Part shown: positions 56,545 to 64,000 of the stretch, piece after piece | Layout of the letters: every line of letters starts with the position of its first letter | How positions within the stretch are numbered: position 1 is the stretch's first letter | Source: Ilyonectria destructans | Taxonomy: Eukaryota > Ascomycota > Sordariomycetes > Hypocreales > Nectriaceae | Reading direction: 5' to 3' | DNA length: 64,000 nt | Assembly (NCBI GenBank): GCA_020740775.1 | Contig: JAHEWK010000003.1 | Coordinates: 2,852,001 to 2,916,000, forward strand | Position numbers and translations under genes: made by a program | Notes under the pieces: generated by a model | What the model was told of the DNA's origin: nothing | Databases searched by the model: none | The model's input: only the letters and a program-made list of their open reading frames with translations

Positions 56545-56696
56545 GGCCTGGTGGTCTAGTGGTAGTAAGTTGCAACGAATAAACGATCTCCAGGGTTCAA
56601 TTCTAACATTCTCAAAGTGATTGGCGCTTCGGGAATTCATCCCCATTCTCTCAGAGAAAATGTGCCAGGTCCCGGGTTCAATCCCCGGCCAGGCCC
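56545..56696 (+). tRNA. tRNA-Pro (anticodon CGG) with two insertions
   Basis: All tRNA parts are present in order. 5' acceptor GGCCTGG (56545-56551) pairs perfectly with CCAGGCC (56689-56695). The D-arm TGGTCTAGTGGTA is followed, after 53 extra bases (56565-56617), by TGATT. The anticodon stem GGCGC (56623-56627) pairs with GTGCC (56662-56666). The loop TTCGGG carries anticodon CGG at 56630-56632. A 27-base insertion (56634-56660) sits one base after the anticodon, the normal tRNA intron site. The T-arm is CCGGG TTCAATC CCCGG. Without both insertions the sequence resembles yeast tRNA-Pro (TGGTCTAGTGGTATGATT...). A-box and B-box sequences are intact but further apart than usual. Whether it is expressed is open. 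Confidence 0.7.
56565..56617 (+). other. 53-base D-loop insertion resembling a spliceosomal intron
   Basis: The insertion interrupts TGGTA/TGATT of the tRNA D-arm. It begins GTAAGT, contains TTCTAACATT (a good branch-site match) 11-16 bases from its end, and ends CAAAG. These are the three signals of a fungal spliceosomal intron at normal spacing and size. It also contains CCAGGGTTCAATTC, which resembles a tRNA T-arm, so a tRNA-fragment insertion is an alternative. Confidence 0.45.
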
Positions 56697-57356
56697 CATC
56701 ATTTTTGGACGTTTCCACTGCACACACAAGGTCATGGGAGATCCCTCTTTTGGTCCTCTATCTAGTGTATTTTTGACCTGGCTATTTGGGTAGGTAGGTA
56801 AGAGCATCATCCCTCGACGTCTTCCTGTGTGGCCCAGCAACCGTAAACATACCGTCGTGACTCGTCATCCTGTCCGACCTGGACGTGACGTTTGTGTGAC
56901 CGACGTCACTTTTTATTGAGAGAACCTAAATCCTCAGACCATAAAACTTATTTCCCCTACACTAGGAGAAGAAACAAATGAGAATCCAGTTAAGGATGAG
57001 ATGCCGCAATTGGGTTTTGTCGCAACAGTGTCCAAAATGTCAGCTGCCTGCGGACTGTGTGAGGAGAGTTGAGTCACCAATAACTTGTCAGTGATGCTTG
57101 AACACCAAAGCATGTTTTACCATAATACTTGATCCTAAATTTTTTCTGTCGAATTACTCTTATAACAACAAACGTCAACCAGCCAGTTGTCTTGGTCCCA
57201 ATTTGGCAGCTTGGCTTTGCGCCTTCCTCTGGAGGTGACGTGTGCTGTGTGCGCCCACTACCCCTCTACGCATCCGCCGTGGAGGGCCTAAACTTAATTT
57301 GACACACGCAACCTACCAACTACGTCGCCTCACATGCGCGAGGATGAACATCTGCG
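56697..57356. other. Intergenic, no gene seen
   Basis: It is 660 bases between the tRNA-Pro and the RBR ligase start. It presumably contains the ligase promoter. An out-of-frame ATG occurs at 57334, 23 bases upstream of the chosen start. Confidence 0.45.
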
Positions 57357-59276
57357 ATGGTATTTCCCGGGCTCCGCACCTCCGGCGATAGAGCTCCGTC
57401 TCTGAAGTCTAAGGCGAGCGTCGAGAGCGTCCTGCTGCCAGAGTATATCCACGAAGAGGCGCAGCTGCCCTGCGTCCCGCCCGAACGACCCGACCTCCGC
57501 GAGCTGAACAGCAGCCTCGAGGCGCTCGCCGCCATCTTCCCCGACATCCAGATCGAGGTCTTCCGCGAGCTGCTGTCGAACTTCGATGGTGAGTCGCGTC
57601 TCGCGCTGGTCGCCGATGCGCTGCTGAAGAACCGCGCCACTTGGGTCAAGGGGCGGTGGAGGGTCGACAAGGACGTGCAGGCAGAGGCGGTGCCCAAGAC
57701 AGAGGTCTTCCGGAGCAAGGAGTACAAGAAAGCGGTCCAGACGCTGGCGTGGCACGAGTTCAAGGGCCTGTCACGATCGACCATCAACGCCGTGCTCGCG
57801 GAATCCAACTATTCTTACCTCGAAGCTCGACGAACCCTTGTGACGCTGTCCTCGAAATCATGGCGTTTTACGATATCCTCTCTCTTCTTCCGACGAAAGC
57901 CCATCGCTACGGGCGAGGCAGAGAACCACCCGCTGGTATCATGGCGGTCGACCGGCCATGGGTCCATCATCCCGACGATCCGCGCGACAGGCAGCCCCGA
58001 GCTAGACCGTGAACTGTACAAAACACTGGTGGTGCCCCTAAAGGAACGGGATCGAGAACAGAGGGAAACAAAGGATCGAGGGTTGGCTTTTTTGCTCAAC
58101 AACGAGGAGGCAGAAGAAGCAGAGGCCACGCACGAGTGTGTGTGTTGCTTCATCTCGGCGGCCTTTGAGGAGTTCACGCACTGCAACCGGGACGGCCACA
58201 TGATCTGCTTTCGCTGCGTGCAGCACTCTATCAAGGAAGCGATTTTCGGCCAGGGCTGGAATAGCAGCATTAACCCCGAGACGGGAACTCTCAAGTGCTT
58301 GTCGGTGGACGGTGATGGGTGCCCTGGTCACATCCCCGCTGAGCACATCCGCCGTGCGATGGAGGAGGAAAAGATGGGCGCTGAGATTCTACACAAGCTG
58401 GACCGACGGCTTGCAGAACACAGTCTCCTCGCCTCGAAACTACCGCTCGTTCGGTGTCCGTTCTGCGACTACGCGGAAATCGACGACATGTACACGCCCT
58501 CACACGAGGCAACTCTTCGAATCAACGCTACTAGCGTATACAACCTATTCTTCCTCATCCTCTGCATCGGAACCCTTCCGTTCGTCTTCCCGATTGTTTT
58601 CATATCCTCTATTATCTGCCTGCTCCTGAGCACAAGACAATCATTTGGCGACTATATATCTATGGAATGGAGCAGAGCCCTCACCCGCCACCGACGACGT
58701 CGCCGCGGACTGAAATTCACCTGTCAAAGCCCCGAGTGCAAGCGGGTATCATGCCTTTCCTGCACAAAGTCTTGGCACGATATCCACGTATGCAACGAAT
58801 CCTCCCTGGTCGCTCTCCGAACACAAGTCGAGCAAGCCATGAGCATGGCCATTAAGCGTGTCTGCCCCCGCTGCAACACATCCTTTGTCAAAAACGCAGG
58901 CTGCAACAAGCTTACGTGCCCATGCGGTTACAAAATGTGCTATGTGTGCCGAGCTGACCTCAGCGACGAGGGTTACCGGCACTTCTGCGATCACTTTCGG
59001 CCCGACGGCGACCCGACGCCTTGCACCGAGTGCGAGCGGTGCAACCTCTGGGAGTCGGAGGACACCGAGGAGGTTCTCCAGGCGGCGCGCGAGGAAGCTG
59101 AGCGCAAGTGGAAGGACATGGAGAACCGCGAGCTGTCAGGCACAGAACGGGCCTTTTTGGAGACGGGCGTTGCGGCGCAGCGGGGCGATGTCAGCGTGGA
59201 GCGCATACTGGTCAGCGGCAGAATCCCTGCGCTTTCTGAACTATTCGATGTCATTATGGAAACTATTTTTATCTAG
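57357..59276 (+). CDS. RBR (RING-IBR-RING) ubiquitin ligase with a hydrophobic hairpin, RNF216-like
   Basis: It is an intronless frame of 639 residues. RBR ligases pass ubiquitin from E2 to a cysteine in RING2 and then to substrate. N-terminal residues 42-92 (DLRELNSSLEALAAIFPDIQIEVFRELLSNF) look like a ubiquitin-binding CUE domain, and a second helical CUE-like stretch lies around 128-165. RING1 starts CVCC (261-264) and includes HMICFRC. The IBR begins C367-x2-C370 and resumes C456, C461, C466, C469. Between these halves a hydrophobic stretch of about 32 residues (394-425) looks like two short membrane passes or a hairpin. RING2 has CPRC (503-506), CNKLTCPCG with the probable catalytic Cys521, and MCYVC. 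The order resembles human RNF216/TRIAD3. Membrane anchoring is inferred. It is convergent with FOX2. Confidence 0.88.
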   Translation: MVFPGLRTSGDRAPSLKSKASVESVLLPEYIHEEAQLPCVPPERPDLRELNSSLEALAAIFPDIQIEVFRELLSNFDGESRLALVADALLKNRATWVKGRWRVDKDVQAEAVPKTEVFRSKEYKKAVQTLAWHEFKGLSRSTINAVLAESNYSYLEARRTLVTLSSKSWRFTISSLFFRRKPIATGEAENHPLVSWRSTGHGSIIPTIRATGSPELDRELYKTLVVPLKERDREQRETKDRGLAFLLNNEEAEEAEATHECVCCFISAAFEEFTHCNRDGHMICFRCVQHSIKEAIFGQGWNSSINPETGTLKCLSVDGDGCPGHIPAEHIRRAMEEEKMGAEILHKLDRRLAEHSLLASKLPLVRCPFCDYAEIDDMYTPSHEATLRINATSVYNLFFLILCIGTLPFVFPIVFISSIICLLLSTRQSFGDYISMEWSRALTRHRRRRRGLKFTCQSPECKRVSCLSCTKSWHDIHVCNESSLVALRTQVEQAMSMAIKRVCPRCNTSFVKNAGCNKLTCPCGYKMCYVCRADLSDEGYRHFCDHFRPDGDPTPCTECERCNLWESEDTEEVLQAAREEAERKWKDMENRELSGTERAFLETGVAAQRGDVSVERILVSGRIPALSELFDVIMETIFI

Positions 59277-59489
59277 GGTTACTGGCGTACAGATGGGCGA
59301 GCCTCGCGGTGGGCGAAATTGGATTTGCATACTGGGAATAAGGGCGTCTAGCGGGTTTATGGTAGAGACGGGGTCAATCTCCACACCACATTCACACGAG
59401 ATTAGGGAACAGGACATTGGTAACGAATCGAATACAATACAGACGTTAGTGTACATGGCTTAACGTTCATAACTCCACAACATCTCCTC

Positions 59490-62400
59490 TCAAATCTTGC
59501 TCTTGGAGTCGCCAACCAGCTCGGCAGCGCCACCGGCAATGGCAAGCTTGCCCGTCTCCTTGACCTTGGTCTGGAAGGTAATCTTGTTGCCGTCGCGCCA
59601 CATCTCGGTGACGAGAGTCTGACCGGGAATGACAACGCCGGCGAAGCGGACCTTGATGTTCTTGAAGGCGCCGAACCGCTCGTAGACGGCCTTGCCGGCA
59701 AAACCAAAGAAGCAGAGGCCGTGGAGGATAGGGGCCTTGAAGCCGCCCACCTTGGCGAATTCGGGGTCGATGTGGAGAGGGCTATACAATTGTCAGTCTT
59801 GGATTCTTGGTCTCTACATGTCAGAAGGCTTACTTGTAATCACCGCTCAATCGGTAAATGGCGGCCTGGTCATCAGAAGTGGCCTCCTCGACGACGACGT
59901 CGGGGTGACGGGCGGGAGGCTTGTTGGCGGCAGTGGCAGCGCCGCGATCCTTGCCTCGGCTGGGACCGCCAAAGCCACCGCAACCACGGAGGAAGACGGT
60001 CGACTCGTTGTAGAAGATCTCCTCGCCAGTCTCAGCGTCGACAGTGGTGACGCCACTCTTGGCGATGGCGGCCTTGCCCTTGTCGACAACCTCAAGGAGA
60101 CGCCCTCGAGAGACGAGGTTCGCGCTCGTGGGGATAGGGAACTTTCGGACCTCGAGATACTGCTCACCGTGAAGAAGCATCATGGGTGAGAAGTTTGGCA
60201 CGATGGTGCCGAAATCAAACGGCATCTCGGTGTTGAAGGGAGGAATCACACCGAATGTGGGAATGACCTGGAAGTCATCGGCACCCTCGCTGTGATGTGT
60301 TAACAAGGTTCGCCTGAGAGGGCCAAGTGACTTACAAGGTGTACTTCAATTGGGTACGCTTAGCACCGATACCCAGGTTGTAGAGGATGGCATCGCGCTC
60401 CTCGTACTTGAACTCGGTGGGGTTACCCTCCTTCTTCAGAGTTTCGTTGATAATGGCGAGGTGCTCACTGGGAGCAGGTGCCTCAGCCTATTCGCGGTTA
60501 GTTAAACCTCACAAAAAGCTGCCAGGAAAGACATTGTCAAGAACTGACCTTGGACTTGCGGTTCTCCATGTTGGCCATAATCTTGTCCAGGCCGTCTTGA
60601 GACGTGGAAGGGTTGTCGACACGGCCGTCAAAAGTGGTAATGTCGCCCCAGTTCTTGACCACCTCCTCGGGAACGAGAGGCACGTCGACAGGGAAGCCAT
60701 GGCCGCCAGTGCGCTGCCATCGGGTCTTGCCAACCCAGCCACTGCCGACCTCGTAGAGGCCGCCGGTGGGGTCGGGGCACTTGTCGCTGCAGAGGGCGAG
60801 GACCAGAGGCGCAATGTAATCGGGCTTGAAGGCCTGAACCATCTCCTCGGGCAGGATTGTGGCGGTCATAGCAGTACCGGCGTTGGGGGCAATCGTGTTG
60901 ACGTAAATGCCATACTTCTTGCCCTCAAGCGCAAGAGCACGCGAGAATCCGAGAATACCGCATTTCTGTCATTGTTAGTTAAAGTTTGAGCTTTGCAGGG
61001 TTTGACTTACCGCTGCGGAATAGTTGGCCTGGCCAAAGTTGCCGTAGATGCCACTGGTGGAGGTCGTGTTGAGGACACGGCCGTACTTTTGCTTGAGGAA
61101 ATAGGGCCAGGCGGCCTTGGTGACCTTGTAGGTACCTCGGAGGTGGACGTTCATCACAGGGTCCCACAGGTTATCGTCCATGTTGGTGAAAGCCTTGTCT
61201 CGGAGGATACCGGCATTGTTGACGACGATGTCGACACGGCCGAATGCGTCAATGGCGGCCTTGACAACAGCCTCGCCATCTTCGGCGGAGGCCTTGACGC
61301 CGACGGCCTTACCACCGAGCTTCTTAATCTCCTCAACCACGGTATCGGGGTTGGCGAGATCGTTGACGACAATGGACGCACCGTACTTGGCAAAGGCCAG
61401 AGCATAGGCGCGACCAATACCGGCACCACCACCAGTCACCAGCGCAACGCGGCCGGTAAAGTCTAGGGTCTCACCACGGTCGCTGGGGCTCATCTTCATC
61501 GAGTCCTCGAGGAGGGTAAGGAAATCGTTGGGACCAGTGGGATATTGGGGGTTGGAGAAGTCGGTGACCTTGCTCCACTGCTTGAGGACGGCACCAGGGG
61601 TGTAAGAATCATCGGCCTTGAGAAGGAGACCGTTGGATCGCTCCCATCGGAGCTTGGCCATGTGGCCACCGCCAGCCTCAAAGATGCTGCCGGTATCGGT
61701 GTTGCTCTTGTGAACCAAGACGGCAACCAGGGGGACGACCCAGTCGGGCTGGAGGGCCTTGAGGACATCCGGAGGCATGATGGTCTCAGTCATTCTGCTG
61801 GCGGCTGCTCAATTGTTAGCGCTGGATCATCATCTCGACAGTGCGGTTCGCATACCAATGGGAGCAACGACGTTGCACAGAATGTTGTACTTTGCGCCCT
61901 CCTTGGCGAGGGTCTCGGTGAAGCCGACCAGGGCAAGCTTGGCGGCGGAGTAGTTGGTCTGGCCGAAGCTGCCAAACAGACCAGCGGCGGACGCGGTGTT
62001 GATGACACGGCCGTACTTTTGCTTTCGGAAGTGAGGCCAGGCGGCCTTGGCGCACTTGTAGGAGCCCTTGACGTGGACCTTGATAATCAGGTCCCAGTCC
62101 TCGTCCTTGATGTTCTTGAAGCTGACGTCTCGCAGGATGCCGGCGTTGTTGATGAGGACATCGATGCGACCGAAGGCCTTGATTGCGGTGTCGATGATGC
62201 GCTCGCCGTTCTCGACCGAGTCGTAGTTTGCGACAGCCTTGCCGCCGGCTGCCTTGATCTCGTTGACGACGACATCAGCGGCCTGTGATGATGAAGAGTT
62301 AGCGGGGATTCGATTCGTTTAATGCCGATTGGAGCTATCTGACCTTTGTTGAGTTGCCCTCGCCCTTGAAGGAGCCGCCGAGGTCGTTGACGACGACGCT

Positions 62401-62502
62401 GGCTCCGCGTGAGCCGAAGAAGGTGGCATATGCCCTACCGAGACCGCCGCCGGCGCCGGTGACGACGACAACCTGGCCGTCGTATCTCAACTGTTCGGCC
62501 AT
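59490..62502 (-). CDS. FOX2: Peroxisomal multifunctional beta-oxidation enzyme Fox2
   Basis: It carries out the second and third steps of peroxisomal fatty-acid beta-oxidation (2-enoyl-CoA hydratase and (3R)-hydroxyacyl-CoA dehydrogenase). Seven exons are read: 62502-62344, 62282-61856, 61804-61011, 60965-60549, 60487-60336, 60289-59834 and 59781-59490. They join to 898 residues, normal for the family. Two SDR dehydrogenase domains follow each other. The first has [21 protein letters not shown] and [11 protein letters not shown]. The second has [21 protein letters not shown] and YSAAKCGILGF, with an intron between the Ala and Lys of the active-site motif. The C-terminal hotdog hydratase has the signature [21 protein letters not shown]-like APILHGLC and a final SKSKI. 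The last three residues, SKI, could serve as a PTS1 peroxisomal signal. It is divergent from the glycerate kinase gene. Confidence 0.96.
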
Positions 62503-63568
62503 GGTGGATGTGGATGTGGCTGAGGTCGCGTCCTACTGTAGTTTGGCGTAGGAACTTGGGGAGGATGGAGGTTGGTATAATGGAGAAATGCACACGCTGT
62601 GAGGAGAGAGAGGAAATACAAGAGAGGTAGGAGCGCCGATGCAGCTCTTAACGACAACGGGCCGGCAACTCTTTTGAATAAGAGGAGCCCTGGGACCTGG
62701 ACCTTTGAACCTTGGACCTTGGCTGACGCCCCGACCCATCTTGTGAAGGGAGCCTCGGCTTGTTGTGCGGGTACCGAGGGGCACGCTAGAGACAGCGCGC
62801 TAGGCCGAGCTCGGCATCGGGCCGCTTCACATGCAAGGCGCGAAAGTCGGGGTTTTGGGGAACCTTCAAGGGAAGAGCGACGGAGATGGATCGAGATGAG
62901 GTCATGCGGAGAGACCAGTCTGACACAGGATGAGAGTACTTGTACGATTAGTAGTTGTATCACATGTTTGTGTATTTGCGTGTTTGGTCTCTTGAAGCAG
63001 CTGAAGCACAGTCTAACGAGACGGTGTAAAAGCAAGCTCCTCTAGACTCTCATGGTCTATCATGGCTCATGGCTGCTGCAATGCCACCGTCCCGTCATGG
63101 CCAGTACCAATCCTGTCGGGTAATTTGCAGTCGCGTCTGCAAACATAAATTTCCTCCTGCTTCTCGCCCGGGGAAACGACACGGCAGAGCGTTCAGCACC
63201 CAACACCCAGCTCCAACACACTCCTGTAGCTACACCCGTGACCCGCTGCCGACTCTTTTCCCGCGGCCCATGGCACAGAACCCATACCCCACAATTTCCC
63301 CCACAAAGCCGAATCGGGTCACGGTCAGTCAGTTCAGTCTCTGAGCGTCTCGTGTCCCGTCCGTCTCCCGGCGTCCGTGCCGCCGGCCTTCCAGCGTCGT
63401 GCCAGAAGCCGTGAGCCTTCGACATGGCACCACCACCCACTGCCGCCTCCAGCCTTCCAGCAGCCCGTACCGCCCGCACCGCTTTGCACACACGCCCCCC
63501 CCCCCTCTCCCTTATGCCGTAGTCGACTAAGTTAGTCCTCCTTATCGGCTTCCCATCCTTCTCTCAAA
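62503..63568. promoter_or_regulatory. Intergenic region between divergent FOX2 and glycerate kinase
   Basis: It is 1,066 bases between two start codons. No gene was seen. A C-run (ccccccccccc) lies at about 63495-63506, close to the glycerate kinase start. Confidence 0.45.
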
Positions 63569-64000
63569 ATGCCCCCTCAGTTCGTCGATGACAAGACCCC
63601 CATCTGCATCCCCTTCATCCTCGCCCAGCTCAAGGCCCATCGCGCAGAGGCCCCCGACCGCCCCTTCGTCATTGGCCTCAATGGCGTCCAGGGCGCCGGC
63701 AAGACCACCCTCGTCCGCGCCCTGAGCCTCGCCCTCGAGGAGCAGGCCGTCCCGACCTTGGTCTGCAGCATCGACGAGTTCTACCTGACCCGCCGTGATC
63801 AGGTCGCCTTGGCCGAGGCCCACCCCGATAACGCTCTTGTCCAGCATCGCGGGGAACCTGGTATGAACTGAAACCCACGTGGGAGCTGTGAGCCCGCGCG
63901 GAGCCGGGCATCATTGAGCCTCACCGAGCATCAGACCAACCATATCTGACCGCGACCCCCAGGAACCCATGACTTGCCCCTCGCAAAGGCCTTCTTCAAT
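63569..64000 (+). CDS. D-glycerate 3-kinase-like P-loop kinase (Tda10 family), 5' part
   Basis: Homologues phosphorylate D-glycerate to 3-phosphoglycerate; the yeast member is Tda10. Exon 1 is 63569-63860 and exon 2 runs from 63963 off the right edge, with a GT-AG intron (gtatga...cccag) splitting a Gly codon. Visible motifs are IGLNGVQGAGKTTL (Walker A, about residues 32-45), CSIDEFYLTRRDQ (the substrate-side motif following the second strand), and NALVQHRGEPGTHDLPLAKAFF, all characteristic of this kinase group. About 110 residues are visible. The start MPPQFVDDKTPICIPFI agrees with family N-termini. Divergent from FOX2. The family is clear; the exact substrate is by homology. Confidence 0.9.

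Overview
The window is nuclear DNA of a filamentous ascomycete (Pezizomycotina, most likely a sordariomycete; this placement is inference from gene style and protein content). The genes have short 48-90 base introns with GTRNGT donors and CTAAC-like branch sites. Proteins recognisable by sequence are typical fungal housekeeping proteins. The tRNA genes are split as in fungi, and AT-rich and transition-decayed stretches resemble RIP (repeat-induced point mutation). All exon borders given here were read from splice signals and reading frame, not from transcripts.

Layout. 1-8300 is gene-dense: the 5' part of ARP5 (minus), IES6 (plus), GOT1 (plus), profilin (minus) and LYS1 (minus). 8300-14650 has almost no recognisable genes. 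It holds an AT-rich island with a 9-base tandem repeat and two rearranged copies of a promoter-like sequence. 14660-26505 is gene-dense again: a 673-residue Ser/Pro-rich protein, YKT6 and SLH1 (divergent), and a Rab GTPase. 26500-41100 is accessory in character. It has a tRNA-Ile, a probable LTR, decayed fragments, a zinc-knuckle remnant and two related secreted/GPI-type proteins. 41121-44173 carries a GH76 mannanase of the DFG5/DCW1 type and HIS5, convergent. 44.9-52.1 kb is tRNA- and pseudogene-rich: two identical tRNA-Arg genes, a broken divergent gene pair of one unknown family, and a tRNA-Pro pseudogene. 52.4-64 kb holds an MscL-type channel, a SUR7/PalI-type membrane protein, a tRNA-Pro gene with two insertions, an RBR ubiquitin ligase, FOX2 and the start of a glycerate kinase.

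Genes that belong together. ARP5 and IES6, whose products form one module of the INO80 remodeller, lie head to head. LYS1 and HIS5 both have a perfect Gcn4/CpcA-type site upstream. YKT6 and SLH1 share a 625-base intergenic promoter. FOX2 and the glycerate kinase are also divergent. The most unusual single locus is the tRNA-Pro(CGG) at 56.6 kb. Besides its anticodon-loop intron it carries a 53-base D-loop insertion that looks like a spliceosomal intron.
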